Part shown: piece by piece, positions 23,178 through 36,498 of the stretch
Layout: every line of letters starts with the position of its first letter
How positions within the stretch are numbered: position 1 is the stretch's first letter
Assembly: GCA_002104945.1 (NCBI GenBank)
Contig: MCFH01000076.1
Location: 62,001 to 126,000 of the forward strand
DNA length: 64,000 nt
From: Piromyces finnis
Taxonomy: Eukaryota > Neocallimastigomycota > Neocallimastigomycetes > Neocallimastigales > Neocallimastigaceae
Direction of reading: 5' to 3'
Translations under genes and position numbers: made by a program
The notes under the pieces: model-generated
Databases searched by the model: none
The model's input: the letters and a program-made list of their open reading frames with translations, nothing else
Told to the model about the DNA's origin: nothing

Positions 23178-24875
23178 AGTAATATTTAATTATTATTAAT
23201 TTGTAGAAGAAGTTATTTATAATTTATTTATAAGTAACTTCTTACATGTTGATACGTGACGAACAGAAAATACTACTTTTGGTAGAAATTCCAGGTTAAT
23301 GTCAAGAGGTAGAGTGGATTTAAAACTATAATTAAGTCTACTAGGTTAGGATAGGCTTAATTATATAGTAAATAATAAATTTTTATAAATAAAAGAGTAA
23401 TAAATATAGTTTTTTAAGAAATATTTTATTTAATTTTTATAATATAAATAAATGATAATTATTAATTTTAAATATTGAATTTACTATATAAAAATGAGTA
23501 TAATAATCTCACAAAGAACTTCTTAAAGTTGTTCTTTGTTCAACTTATTTATACTTTCATTTTTAATATAATGTTGATATTAATAAAGTATAATAATAAT
23601 ATTTTTAAGTTATACATGTATAATAATATAAATATAAATATTAATAAAATATAATAATAATAATATAATTTTCTTTAAATATCGATATTAATAAGTTGTT
23701 AAAAATAATATTAATAATTATTTAAATGAATCTTATTTTACTAATTGATTTGTTTAATATTAATTAATTGTTACACTATTTATCTCCGGATAATAAATAG
23801 CTTTCCAATTAATATTTATATTAAATAAACTATTATTAGTAAAATATTATTAAATTAATATTTTAATTAATTTAACTAATAATTCAAAATTATGAAATTT
23901 CATGAATTGTGATTTTGACAGTTAATTCATATAAGGGTTAAGATAATAATAAATTAATAATAACTTTAATTAATAATGAAATTAATTAATATAAAATTAA
24001 TTAAAAAAAATATTTAATATGTACTAATATAAATATAATTAATAATTAAATAATTAAAATGATGTTCTTGATTTTGTAATTAAGTTCCAAAAGATAATAA
24101 GATATAATAAAATGAGAAATTTAGTAATAGTTTAGTAATATTAATAGTGAATAAGTAGTATATTTATATAGGAAAGATAGTTATTTTAAATATGTATTAT
24201 TAATAATAAATAAATGTAAAATACTAATTATAATATATTTTAATAAAGATAAATATTTAATAATAATAAAAGGCTTATTTTGTTTATAATAATAATAATA
24301 ATAACAATAAATAATAATAAATAAGTAAATAAGTACATAATAACTATATCACATAATTATTAATAACTGGAATATATTATTTCAGCAATATTCCTTATTT
24401 CCACAACCTCAAAATAAATAATAATATTATGATATTTAATTTTATAACGTATTATTGTAAGAAATATTTGTGGCCATAAGTTTGCCCACAAATATTTCAA
24501 TTGAAACCATGTGAAGATATTAACTGGATTTAAAACAAATTCAGATAATATCTATAATTAATTAAACATAATAATTAGAATTAAATGATCCCAATAATTA
24601 TTTTAAAACACCTTTAAAAGTCACCTTTTAAATTTTGGTTCAGTGAAAGGGCTATGATTTCAAAAATTTAATATCAATACACTATAACCCTTAGCCGAAA
24701 ATAAACAAACACGAAACAAGTGCTACGGCTGTGAAACCGGGTTTATTAGAAAGCTTAAGGAAAAAGCTATATTTTGGTACAATCGCGGTCCTTCTAACTG
24801 GTCATTTAAGAAAGATATGGTCATTTGAAGATTTTAATAAGTAAATTAAAATTAATATGATATCAAGTATGGATC
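23178..24875. other. AT-rich interval without a recognisable gene
   Basis: No credible ORF or RNA gene. A short inverted repeat occurs near 23513-23545 (aagaacttcttaa...ttctttg). Bases 24470-24830 are somewhat less AT-rich (for example aagtttgcccacaaat, ctacggctgtgaaaccgggt) and may be relic element sequence, but I recognise no domain. Confidence 0.4.
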
Positions 24876-25468
24876 TGTGATGCTGACATCTATTCTATTA
24901 CAATAACACTAAATTTAAAATAAAATAAAAATTGTTTTATTAAAAAATATCTTTTATTATAATAGAAATTTATTAATAACAATTACATCGATCAAAATGA
25001 TGAAAAATATTTTCTATTTATATTTTTCCTAAGTACATTTATATTATATTATAACTATTTATTTCTTATATATTATTATTTAAAATCTACACTAAAATCT
25101 TAATTATTAATAAATATTTAAACTATAATTATTTTTAGTAAAATACAATTGGCAATTCAAATTAAGTACTATTCAATTTGAATATGTGCCCATGTATTAC
25201 TGATATATTAATCATTTATTATTTATATATTATTTATCTATTTCTATGAAAAAACAATACTAAAACTAGGGATTTAAATTGAGAATTTTAATTTACTTGT
25301 TAAACATTAAAAATAAATAAATAATTTATTTTGTTTTAAACTTTAATTATTAATAAATAAATTATGTCTCATTTTCTTTTCTGAATATAATTTGTGTAAC
25401 TTAAACAATAATACTTATGGCTTAAGTTACATTAAAGATATCAAGTTGAGGCGTTTGATATCTTTACA
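24876..25468 (-). mobile_element. Solo LTR, family C, reverse (TSD ggatc)
   Basis: This 593-bp unit begins TGTGATGCTGACATC and ends GATATCTTTACA. It is flanked by exact ggatc at 24871-24875 and 25469-25473. It is collinear with the family C copy at 355-970. Confidence 0.94.
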
Positions 25469-26518
25469 GGATCATAGACATTTCTTATGACTTGACGAAA
25501 ATTAAAAAGATATCAATAGAAATTTTAATTATATTAATTTAATTAATGATAGTGACTGTTACTAAAAATAGAACTAAACCATTTAGGTGTAACAGTTAAC
25601 ATTTATAAATTAAATAATTTTAATTATTATAAAATAGGTTAATGGATCAAGTGTTTAAATGATTAATCATATGTTTATTTTATTTTATGTCATGACAAAA
25701 CAAACAAATAAACAAACAAACAATCTTATTATGTTATTAATATATTACATGTAATACTTTATTTTTATCAATTTAATAATCTGAACAAAGAATATAAAAT
25801 AGAATGAATTGAATTTGATTTTAATTCTTTGTAAAGATTATAGTTATAATCTTAATTATATAGTTATTAAATATATTATCATTTATATTATTATTACTAA
25901 ATAAATAAAATTTTATAAAAAAGTTATTCTAAAGAATAAATATTAATTTTTCATTTGGAAGTTTAAAGGGTTATTTTATATTTAAATTTAATTTCTTAAA
26001 AAACATATTTACTATATAATTGATAACATTCTGACCTGGCCGCATAACCAAATCCAAAAACTTAATAAACCATATATTCTGGTCACCATTTATTGGCCAG
26101 ATATATGCATAACCATATATTAATGGTTATTAATTAAATAGGAAGTTCATTTGCTTTACCCAATCAAGTGGTAAAGAAAATAAACTAATATAGTTAAATA
26201 GTATAGTTAAAACTAACGTTAAATACTTTAGCGTTAGTATTAAAGTAAATTAATACCTATAGTAATAAATAATGTATATAATTATAATTAATAAATAAAA
26301 GATATAATTAATATATAATTATTTAAGTAAACATTGTCTCATAAAATCTTTATACGTTTGTTTATAATTATTTTAGTGTTATAATATTTATTTTATTTCT
26401 TTTATTATTTTTTATAAAACTTTACTTAGTTATTAACTCGTATAGAGAGGTAATAACTAACTTAATTAACTAAATTAATAACTTATTAATTAATAATATA
26501 AAAAACCTTTTACAGTTC
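25469..26518. other. AT-rich interval without a recognisable gene
   Basis: No ORF longer than about 60 codons and no RNA gene is seen. A short palindromic run taacgttaaatactttagcgttagta lies near 26215. The phrase tggtcaccatttattggccag near 26081 is a minor inverted repeat. Confidence 0.4.
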
Positions 26519-27065
26519 TGTCAAAAAGCGATTTTTTATTAAAGAAAAGTTTGGTAAGCACACTAGTTATATTAATTAACAAATATAATACGCTTTCCTA
26601 TTGAAGGCGTAAAGCTAATAATATTTATATAAAGAAATTTAAATAATATTTTTATTTTAGCAATAACTTAATATCAGCATATATTAAGTTATTAAAAATA
26701 TTAAAATTTTTAAAGTTTTAGGTTTTATAGGAGTTTATAAATTTTATTAACTTTAAGTTAAAAAATTACTAACGCTAAAGCTTCGTAATTTTTGTCAATT
26801 TTTGTTCTTTTTATACATGAACAATTTTAATTATTACATTTTTTAATTTTAATTAATTATTGTCTAATTATAAAATATTTAATTTTTATAAATTAATAAT
26901 TAATATAATTATTGTAAATAGTTAATAAATTTAAAATAAAATTTTTAATAATAAAATTTTAATAATTTTAAAAAATTTAATAATTTCAAATATTAGAAAT
27001 TTTACACTTTGAAATTTTTTCCATGTGTCCAAATTTTTTAAATTTTTATATATGTTATTGTGACA
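26519..27065. mobile_element. Solo LTR, family D, opposite orientation to the copy at 5131
   Basis: This 547-bp unit begins TGTCAAAAAGCGATTTTTT and ends TTATTGTGACA, the reverse complement of 5131-5747. Flanks share gttc (26515-26518 and 27066-27069). A fifth base is ambiguous because of the terminal A. Unlike the other copy, no tRNA gene adjoins it. Confidence 0.87.
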
Positions 27066-27793
27066 GTTCTTTGTGTAAAAAACATAGATAAATTCTATAT
27101 AATTTATCTATTTTCTTATTATGACACGAATACTAGTGAAATCTACAATTTCAAGATCACTTGAAATTGTGAAATTACTTATAAAATTTCAAAATCAACA
27201 ATATTTTATTTCCAAATAAATTATAAAATTATTAAATATTTAAAAAATTTAGAAAAGGTTAAGATATGACCTTAACCCTTAATAATTTTATAACAAATAA
27301 CTTTAACCCTTATCGTCAAAATTAAATAAGGAAAAACACGCGTATCTCCTTAACGAATGGCGATTTTGGATAATTGTGTTTTTGGAAATTATGGTCTCGT
27401 TAGAAAGCCACACTTGAGATAAACAACATATCTTAAAATCAGATCAATATCTCTGCTGGTTCACGAGATATTCCAATTTAAAGATATTTTGTTAGTAATG
27501 CTTGATTGTTTATTCAGAGAATGATCACCCCTGATGTATTGAACATAAATCATTCACCCAAAAGGATATAAATTATTGTTTTAATTAAATTAAAATTATT
27601 TCCCGAATTAATTAACTTTATTTTATAATAATTATTTCAATAACATATCTTATAATCTTTGAATTAAAAGATTATAATTATTAATATTATATGCAATGAA
27701 TTATTATAATTAAGAAATGATTAATATTATAAATATATAAACAATAGTTATTTTTAATAATTAGTAATAAGTCTTAAGTTTAGTTTTAGTATT
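27066..27793. other. AT-rich interval without a recognisable gene
   Basis: No ORF. A near-perfect inverted repeat gaaatctacaatttcaag...cttgaaattgtgaaatt lies near 27140-27175. Bases 27330-27540 are less AT-rich (cacgcgtatctccttaacgaatgg) with no domain recognised. Confidence 0.4.
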
Positions 27794-28037
27794 TGTAATG
27801 GTGACACAGAAAGAATAGATTAGGATATCTATTCTATTACAATAACACTAAATTTAAAATAAAAATAAAAATTGTTTTATTAGAAATATCTTTTATTATA
27901 ATAGAAATTTTATTAATAACAATTTTATTACAATAAATTAATAAAAAATAAACTATTCTTTATAAAACATTTATTTTGTGTTGTTATTGTAATAGGTTAG
28001 ATATCCTAATCTATTCGGTTTAGTGTCTGACTTTACA
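27794..28037 (+). repeat. Head-to-head family C LTR ends at the left edge of gypsy3
   Basis: The 5' half begins TGTAATGGTGACACAGAAAG, the start of a reversed family C LTR. The 3' half ends GTGTCTGACTTTACA, the end of a forward family C LTR. The arms share AATAGATTAGGATATC and its complement and could fold into an imperfect hairpin of about 100 bp. The forward half is the remaining end of the gypsy3 5' LTR, because the element's primer-binding site follows directly. No flanking duplication was found. Confidence 0.7.
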
Positions 28038-28048
28038 ATAACAATTAC
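28037..28048 (+). promoter_or_regulatory. Self-priming primer-binding site of gypsy3
   Basis: AATAACAATTAC starts at the last LTR base. It is the exact reverse complement of GTAATTGTTATT at 36365-36376 in the element's 3' LTR, 35 bp downstream of TATAAATA (36330-36337). No tRNA-type TGG site is present. Confidence 0.78.
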
Positions 28049-28238
28049 CTAAAAGAAGAGTAACGAATACGTTAGGGTATTAAGAAGAACTTTTGGAGGA
28101 TTCTACTAGGAAATTCTACTAGAAGAAATAGAAGAACCTTTGGAGGACTCTACTTGAAGGAATAGAAGAAACTTAAAAAAAAAAAAAAATTCTAGGGCTA
28201 CCTGAGGAAGATTATCAAGAACTTTGGAACATTCTGCC

Positions 28239-29026
28239 TGTAAAGATATAAGATATATCTTTAGATTATTTAATAATTAATTATTAATTATTAAATAATA
28301 AATTAATATTTAGTAAAACTGATTATAAAATTTTTTAATAAATTTTATGGAATAATTTAATAATAAATTATTTTATAATAATTCCGTTAAATTTAAATTA
28401 AGATAAATATTTAAGTTTAAGGAATAAAAGAATTTTAATTAAATTTAAATATTTCAAATATTTAAAATAATTAAAATATTTTTTAAATACTTTTTATTTA
28501 ATTTTAGAATAGATTATACTTTTTTATTTAAATTTAGAATAGTTTAATAATTTTAACTTAGTTTTAAAAATAGATTTATTTATATTTCAATAGGAAATAT
28601 ATTAAGAATAGTATTGATAATATTAAATTAATTTATAGAAAATACATGGGCTTTATTCAATTTTGAGTTTACTCAAATTGAATTAAAAGTATAATGAATT
28701 AGTTTAGTTTAGTTCTGTTATTTTATTATTTAATTAAATTAGTTTTGTTTATTTTATATTAAATATATGTTTATTTAAATAGAATAATATATTAGAATAT
28801 AATTATGAAAAAATATAAATACATGTAATTTTTATTTGTTAAATCGATGTAATTGTTATTTTCAATTTTTTAATTATTAACTATTATATAGTTAATAATA
28901 TTTTTAAGAGTTTAAATAAAATGTTTTCTTAAAATAAAAATTTAATGTTTTATTTTTTTATTTTTGTGTTAATAAAAATTGTTTTGTTTTAAGTATGAAA
29001 TCTGTTTTAAATTTTATACTTTTACA
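28239..29026 (+). mobile_element. Solo LTR, family B, in gypsy3 leader (TSD ctgcc)
   Basis: This 788-bp unit runs from TGTAAAGATATAAGATATATC to TTTTATACTTTTACA, with ctgcc at 28234-28238 and 29027-29031. It is nearly identical to the LTR at 16774-17565. Confidence 0.94.
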
Positions 29027-32000
29027 CTGCCGGACTACAAGAAGATTTTAATCTGTCGGAACATTTTTCAAATATTTTACACTGTAAGGGCTAATATTAC
29101 GGCTGAAACTTGGAATTAACATTAGTTGATAACTTGTTCGACACTGTAATTATACAGAGAGAGTCTGTAATAACTTATTAACTTATTGTTAGAAGACGAA
29201 AATTTTAGTTAAAAAAAAATATTACTTACTTGGAATAATAGTAAGAAACACGCGTTTTTATTTTTTTAAAATTTTTAATTCTCTGTGTTTTGAATTAGAG
29301 TTGGAGGAATTAATTAATACTTTTGATAATTTAAATTTAGAAGGAATGGAAGCAAGAGGTGGTGGTTCTTCAGTAAATTCAGGGAACATTTTTAATGCTC
29401 CCCCGTTGTTTACTGGTAGACATAGAGATTTAGATGGGTTTTTAACTAGAGTAGAATTGGTATTGTATTTCGAACTCGACCGGCACTGTACAATACAGAT
29501 CGCGTCCGGGTTGATTTCGTTATTTCCTACTTCTCTGGTAGACCTCTGGAGTGGGCATCATCACTTATGAGGAATAATAGTAATGTATTGAACCGTTATG
29601 ATGAATTTATAGATCGACTCAGGGCTAATTTCGGTAGTGATCGATATGACACCGCTGTTGCAAACGGTAAACTCGATAACATTAGACAAAGAAAACTTGG
29701 TCAAGTAGTTGATTATATCACCGAGTTTCAACGAGTTAGCCAAAATTCTAGCTTCAACGAAAGTGCTAAGATCTATATGTTTCTGAAAGGTTTAAATCCA
29801 TTACTCAGAGAAAAATTGGCGTTTGTTGAAACAAACCCATCATCTTTGGAACAGTTAATATCTTCAACCATATTAGTTGAAGATATGATGAAAAGGAATT
29901 CTTTGAGTGAATTTTATTTTAATAATAGAAGGGCTAATGATCCTATGGATGTTGACGTTTTTAGAATTAGTGCTGAAAAGAAGCGTAAACGTTTCGTAAA
30001 CATTCAAGGAACTAGTAATAATTATGATGAAAGCCCAAGAACATTTGAGGAAGAAAGGAGAAAGGGGGTTTGCTTTTTGTGTAAAAATCCAGGGCATTTT
30101 AAATTTAATTGTCCAAACAGAGTAAAACCCAAGAAAGTTTTTAGAATTATTAAGGAAAAAACCCCTAAAATTGTTGAATCAAAAATTTACAAAGTAGGAG
30201 TAATGAATAAAAAAGATGATTTGAATTTCATTGACTTTTATTTAAGTACTAATGAGGTTCCTGAAGCGAAAATCAAGGTGTTGATTGATTCTGGTTCTGA
30301 GTTAAATTTTATTAACCCGGATATTGCTAAGAATCTCGATATTAAATTTGAGAATGTTGACCCATTCCGTGTTTCCGGGGTCAATGATGGAATTTCAAGA
30401 GTCTGGGAAAAGTCGGAGAAATGTATGTTAAGATGCAGGAACCACAACGAAGTTATTCAGTTGTATGGTTTAAAGGTTCCTGGAGTGGATGTTATTCTTG
30501 GATTACCTTGGATCAAAAAGCACAATCCTGAAGCTTTTTATGATCCTAAGAAAATTGCTTTTAGTTCAGGTTATTGTGCTAGACACTGTAATCATGGAAA
30601 AAGAAAAAGGAAGCAAAGAAAGAAGTCTCAAAAAGGCCAACTGGATCATGACGTCTTTGACCGAAGTCTAACCAAAAAAGTTAAAACTGACTCTACAACT
30701 CCTTTAAAAAATCCTAAAGAAAAGGAGTATGTTAAAGGCCGCCTGGTAAGAACTATTAACGAAGAAGATGATAGTGAAGATGAATTTATTAATAAAAAAG
30801 TTAAATGTATTGTAACAAAAATTAATGAAATATGTAATAATGATAATGAATCATGTAGTTATAATAATGATAATGAAAAAGATATTAATAAAGATAAATT
30901 GGTCGCCGTACCAACCCAATATTTAGAATTTAGTGAAGTGTTTAATGAAAAAAATTGTGAAGTGTTACCTCCTCATAGATCTTATGATTGTGAAATCAAA
31001 CTTAAGGATGATTCGACTTTATTTTATGGACCTTTGTATCCATTAACTGAAGTTGAAAGAGAGGAACTTAAAAAATATATTGATGATAATTTAAATAAAG
31101 GTTTTATTAGGAAATCATCGTCCCCTGCTGGTGCCCCAATTTTGTTTGTTAAAAAGAAGGATGGCTCCCTAAGACTTTGTATCGATTATAGAAAGTTGAA
31201 TGATATTACCATTCGTAATTCATATCCCTTACCTTTAATTAGTGACCTTTTGGATAGGGTGAAAAATGCTAAGATTTTTACTAAATTAGACCTTAAATCC
31301 GCCTATAATCTTGTTCGTATTAAAGAAGGTGACGAATACAAAACGGCATTTCGTACTAGATATGGACATTTTGAATATTTGGTTATGCCTTTTGGATTAA
31401 AGAATGCACCTGCAACTTTTCAACACTTCATTAACGATGTTCTTAGTGACTATTTGGATAATTTTGTTATCTCATATATTGACGATATTCTTATTTATTT
31501 TAATAATATCGAAGAACATCATGAGCATGTTAAAAAGGTACTTAAAAAACTACTTGAAAATAATCTTTATGTTAAATTAGAAAAATGTGAGTTTGATGTT
31601 GAGAAAACTACTTTTCTTGGATATGTCATTTCAAAAGATGTGTTGCAAATGGATGAGAATAAAGTTAAAGCAATTCTCGATTGGCCGGTTCCCAAGAATG
31701 TTAAAGAGGTTCAGTCTTTTATTGGTTTATGTAACTATTACAGACTTTTTTATTAAAGACTTTGCTAAAATTGCAAACCCTCTTCACTAGAAAGAATGTT
31801 GCTTTTAACTGGGTGAAAGAAGATCAAGACGCTTTTATTTTATTAAAAACTCTGTTCACGTCAGCTTCTATTCTGAAACATGCGGATAGTAATAAACAAT
31901 TTGTTGTAGAAACTGATGCTAGTAATTATGCTGTTGGTGCTATTCTCTCTCAAGAATTCGACGGCAAATTACACCCTATTGCATTTCTTTCTAAAAGTTT

Positions 32001-33479
32001 GACGAGTTGTCAAAGAAACTATCCAATATATTACAAGGAACTTTTAGCTATTGTAGTTGCTCTTGAAGAATGGCGTCATTATTTAGAGGGTGCACGCCAT
32101 CCGTTCATAAACTATACTGATCATAAGAACTTAACATTTCCTAGAAAACCTGAAATGTTATCTCAGAGATAAATTAGATGGAATTTATTCTTATCCAGAT
32201 TTGATTTTAAACTCATTTATAGAGCTGGAAAGAAATCTGGTAAACCTGATATCCTGTCTCGTAGAAGTGATCATTTGGTGAATAATATTAATTCTGATGT
32301 TTCTTGTCTTACTATCTCACCTCATCATAGCGATAACAAACCGTTAATCGATTCTATTTTATTTGAACTTAAAAATGATGATTTGTATAATTCTATAGTT
32401 CAATTTAAAACGAATGGTTCTTCTAGCAATGCTCCTATTAGAAATATTAATAAAGTTATTATTGATGATGAAGGGTTTTTGTTATTTAATAATCTTATTT
32501 ATGTCCCTAAATCTCTTAGGACAAGAGTTTTGGAACTTCATCATGATTCTGTTGCTGCTGGCCATTTCGGCATTAAGAAAACTGTCGAACTTATTTCTAG
32601 AAACTTTTGGTGGCCAAGATTCCATTCTGATGTCAAATCCTTTATTAAATCTTGCGTGACTTGTTGCAAATCCAAAGTCCCCAGACATAAGCCTTATGGA
32701 TTGTTATCCCCTTTGGACACTCCTAGTAGGCCTTGGTCTGATATTTCTATTGACTTTATTGTTGATCTTCCTAAGTCCAGAGACATGACAACTCTTATGG
32801 TTGTTGTCGATAAATTTACTAAATTTGCTCACGCCATTCCTTTACGTTGTCTTCCTACTGCTTCGATTGCTGCTGATGCTTTTATTGCTAATGTCTTCCG
32901 TTTGCATGGTCTTCCTGATTCAATCATTTCTGATAGAGGCTCGCAATTTACTTCTGATTTTTGGTCAAGACTTTGTGACCTTCTTAATATTAATCATTCA
33001 TTATCGACTGCTAACCATCCGCAGAGAGATGGTCAAACGAAGAGGGTGAACGGCATATTAGAACAATATTTCCGTTGTTTTATCAATAAAAAGCAGAATA
33101 ATTGGGTTGATCTTATTCCATTTGCTGAATTTGCATATAATAATACTCTACAGCAATCTATAAATCAATCCCCATTTTTTGCTAATTATGGTTTTCATCC
33201 AAAGTTCAGCTTAGAAATTCCATCTAATGATAGACCTAGTAGAGCTGAACAAAGAGTAATCGATATAAATGAAAACTTTAAATTATTAAAAGAAAATTTA
33301 GAAAAAGCAAAAGAAACATATAAGAAATATGCCGATATGAAAAGAATGAGTCCCCCGGAGTTCGAAGTGAGAAAGAAGGTATGGTTATTGAAAGATTCTC
33401 CTGGAACTAACTTGAAGAAAAAATTAGCACCTCAAATGCTTGGTCCATTTGAAATAATTGAAAAAGTTAGTTCTCTCGC

Positions 33480-34199
33480 TGTAAAGATATAAAGTATATC
33501 TTTAAATTATTTAATAATTAATTAATAATTATTGAATAATAATTTTGATATTTTAATGAAAAAATTGTTTATAAAATTTATTATATAAATTTTAAGGAAT
33601 AATTAAATAAAGATTAATTTTAAAATATCAAAGTTACAAATGAAATTTGGATAAATATTTAAATTAATGGATAATTAAATTTAAATATTTTAAATGTTCA
33701 AATTAAATCTTAAAAAGTTTTTATTTAAATTAGTTTAATAACTTTAGCGTAGTTTGAAATTAGTATTTTTAATTATAAATATATAATAAATAGTATTGTT
33801 AATATTTAATTAATATATAGGTAATACATGGACTGTATTCAATTTGCAGTTTACTCAAATTGAATCAAAAGTGTATTTAATTAGTTTTAGTTTAGTTTTA
33901 TTATTTTATTATTTAATTAAATTAGTATTAAATTAGTTTTGTTTATTTTATATTGAATATATGTATAATTAAATAGAATAGTATATTAAAATATAATTTA
34001 CGAAAAATATAAATGCATGTAAAATTTCTTGATTAAAACGACGTAATTGTTATTGACTATTATTTAGTTAATAACTAAATAAAATTAATAAAAGAGATAT
34101 TTTTAAATAGATTTTGTCTTTCTTGTTTCTTTTTATTTATTTCGTGTTTTATGTTTTATTGTAAAATTTTATAATCTGTTTTTTTTATATACTTTTACA
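33480..34199 (+). mobile_element. Solo LTR, family B, in gypsy3 integrase tail (TSD ctcgc)
   Basis: This 720-bp unit runs from TGTAAAGATATAAAG to TATATACTTTTACA and is flanked by exact ctcgc at 33475-33479 and 34200-34204. Removing it and one duplication restores EKVSSLAFKLKLPKT. Confidence 0.95.
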
Positions 34200-34462
34200 C
34201 TCGCTTTCAAATTGAAACTTCCAAAGACAATGAGATGTCATCCAGTCTTTTATGTCTCATTGTTAGAACCATACTTTGAAAACGAGTTTAACGACAGGTT
34301 TAATCGTAGGAAGAGGAACATTCACCTTAACACAGATTTGATTGAAAAAATTCCAGAGAAAATTGAGAAGATGAAATCTGTTAATGGTGAAATATTTTAT
34401 AAGTTATCGTGGAAAGGATTTGACAAATCCACTTGGATTTCTGAAGATCAGATTCCAGATAA

Positions 34463-34967
34463 TGTAATGTTTTGAAAACACTAGATTAAACAAAACTCCA
34501 ATAACACTAAACTTTTTAATACACTTTTCCTTTTTTGGTTTAAGGTTTTATTATTTTATTAAAATGTTATTAACTACTTAATAGTCAATAACAATTACAA
34601 CTATTTAAATTTACATGAAATTTCGAACTATTTATATTTTTTGAGATTACATTATAATATATATCTAACTAATTTATTTATATTGCTATTCAATATAAAA
34701 CAATCCTTAAGAATCTTAAATATAATAATTTAATTTCACAATATTAATGACTCAAATTTTAATGTAAATCTTTATGAAAATCCTTTAAGAGATTTTCATT
34801 AATTTTTTTGAACTTTATTTATTATAAATTTTATATGTTACACTAAGTGATGAATAACTTTGGTTCACGTAGCACAATAAGAATTTTTTGTGATTGAGAA
34901 ATTAGTTTTTTCTCTTGAAGATTATTAAATAAATTATTTAAATATTGATTATTTAATAATCTTTACA
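34463..34967 (-). mobile_element. Solo LTR, C-related variant, in gypsy3 chromodomain (TSD gataa)
   Basis: This 505-bp unit begins TGTAATGTTTTGAAAACAC and ends TTTAATAATCTTTACA, with gataa at 34458-34462 and 34968-34972. Excision restores EDQIPDKQLIQEFE. It shares only its ends and a CAATAACACTAAA block with family C, so it is a divergent or separate family. Confidence 0.9.
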
Positions 34968-35163
34968 GATAAACAATTAATACAAGAGTTTGAAAGAAAC
35001 TCTAAAAAGTCAAAACATAAGTCGAACGACTCCTCCATGAAAATTAGAAAGAATAAAGTTGGTAATCTAATCAAGCACAGATACCAACCATTTGTAATTG
35101 AAATACCCTCGAGAAAGGATCCTTTATAAATTATTCTCGCAGGAGCTCGACTTAGAGAGAGAG

Positions 35164-36498
35164 ATTGTAAAGATATCAAACACCTCAGCTTGATATCTTT
35201 AATGTAACTTAAGCCACAAGTATTATTGTTTAAGTTACACAAATTATATTACAGAAAAAGAAAATGAGACATAATTTATTTATTAATAATTAAAGTTTAA
35301 AACAAAATAAATTATTAATTTATTTTTAATGTTTAACAAGTAAATTAAAATTCTCAATTTAAATCCCTAGTTTTAGTATTGTTTTTTCATAGAAATAGAT
35401 AAATAATATATAAATAATAAATGGTTAATATATCTGTAAAAATTTTAAAATTTAAAACAGATTATAAAATTTTTTACAATAAAACAAAAACACTAAATAA
35501 AATAAAAAAACAAAACAAAATTTATTTATATCCTCTTTTATTTATTTTTATTTAGTTATTAACTAAACTATAGTCAATAACAATTACATCGTTTAACTAT
35601 GAAATTTTACATGTATTTATATTTTTTACAAATTATATTTTAATATACTATTCTATTTAATTATACATATATTCAATATAAAATAAACAAAACTAATTTA
35701 ATACTAATTTAATTAAATAATAAAATAATAAAACTAAAAACTAATTAAATACACTTTTGATTCAATTTGAGTAAACTACAAATTGAATACAGTCCATGTA
35801 TTACCTATATATTAATTAAATATTAATAATACTATTTATTATATATTTACTATTAAAAAATACTAATTTAAAACTACGCTAAAGTTATTAAACTATTTTT
35901 AATTAAATAAGAACTTTTTAAGATTTAATTTGAATACTTAAAATATTTAAATTTAATTATCCATTAATTTAAATATTTATCCAAATTTCATTTCCAACTT
36001 TGATATTTTAAAATTAATCTTTATTTAATTATTCCTTAAAATTTATATAATAAATTTTATAAATAATTTTTCATTAAAATATAAAAATTATTATTTAATA
36101 ATTATTAATTAATTATTAAATAATTTAAAGATATATATTATATCTTTACAATATCAATAATACATGGGCACATATTCAAATTGAATAGTACTTAATTTGA
36201 ATTACCAATTGTATTTTACTAAAAATAGTTATAGTTTAAATATTTATTAATAATTAAGATTTTAGTGTAGATTTTAAATAATAATATATAAGAAATAAAT
36301 AGTTATATTATAAATGTATTTAGGAAAAATATAAATAGAAGATATTTTTCATCATTTTATTGATGTAATTGTTATTATTTTTATTCTTAAATAAAATAAA
36401 TTTAAAAAAAAAAAAAAAATTATTTTTTAAGAAAATTTTAATATTTTGTAGTTAGTGTTATTGTAAAAGTAACCTATTTTATATTCCAATACTTTACA
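35164..36498 (+). repeat. 3' LTR of gypsy3 (family C), interrupted
   Basis: It begins TGTAAAGATATCAAACACC right after the purine tract and ends CCAATACTTTACA. Removing the nested LTR (35435-36150) and one duplication leaves about 614 bp, the family C length. TATAAATA lies at 36330 and the putative RNA start GTAATTGTTATT at 36365. Confidence 0.87.
35435..36150 (-). mobile_element. Solo LTR, family B, reverse, inside gypsy3 3' LTR (TSD atatc)
   Basis: This 716-bp unit begins TGTAAAAATTTTAAAAT and ends ATATTATATCTTTACA, flanked by exact atatc at 35430-35434 and 36151-36155. It post-dates gypsy3. Confidence 0.94.

Larger units (their letters stand above)
29346..35129 (+). pseudogene. Gypsy3 Gag-Pol with chromodomain, broken
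   Basis: The first ATG begins MEARGGGSS. A frameshift near 29490 separates it from the capsid continuation (FSGRPLEWASSL). A CCHC knuckle CFLCKNPGHFKFNC, protease LIDSGSELNFIN, RT SYIDDILIY, RNase [16 protein letters not shown] and integrase (HFGIKKT, SDRGSQFTSDFW, QTKRVNGIL) follow. An extra T near 31750 and an indel near 31790 break the frame, and TAA at 32170 interrupts QR-IRWN. Solo LTRs cut the sequence at 33480 and 34463. The tail after the second LTR (34968-35129) completes the chromodomain (YKLSWKGFDKSTWISEDQI) and a basic C-terminus. In the integrase triad the usual TER is TKR, so the catalytic Glu is lost. Confidence 0.9.
27980..36498 (+). mobile_element. Gypsy3, decayed chromovirus (family C parent) with four nested LTRs
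   Basis: The element runs from a truncated 5' LTR (about 27980-28037) through a leader, gag-pol (29346-35129) and polypurine tract (TTAGAGAGAGAGAT) to a 3' LTR (35164-36498). That LTR belongs to family C, so the family C solo LTRs in the window derive from this lineage. Solo LTRs at 28239, 33480, 34463 and 35435 are inserted in it. Multiple frameshifts and a stop show it is inactive. Confidence 0.85.

Noticed and set aside
34949-35242. A 97-codon minus-strand ORF
   Set aside because: It overlaps the gypsy3 chromodomain tail and the 3' LTR start, which are explained on the plus strand.
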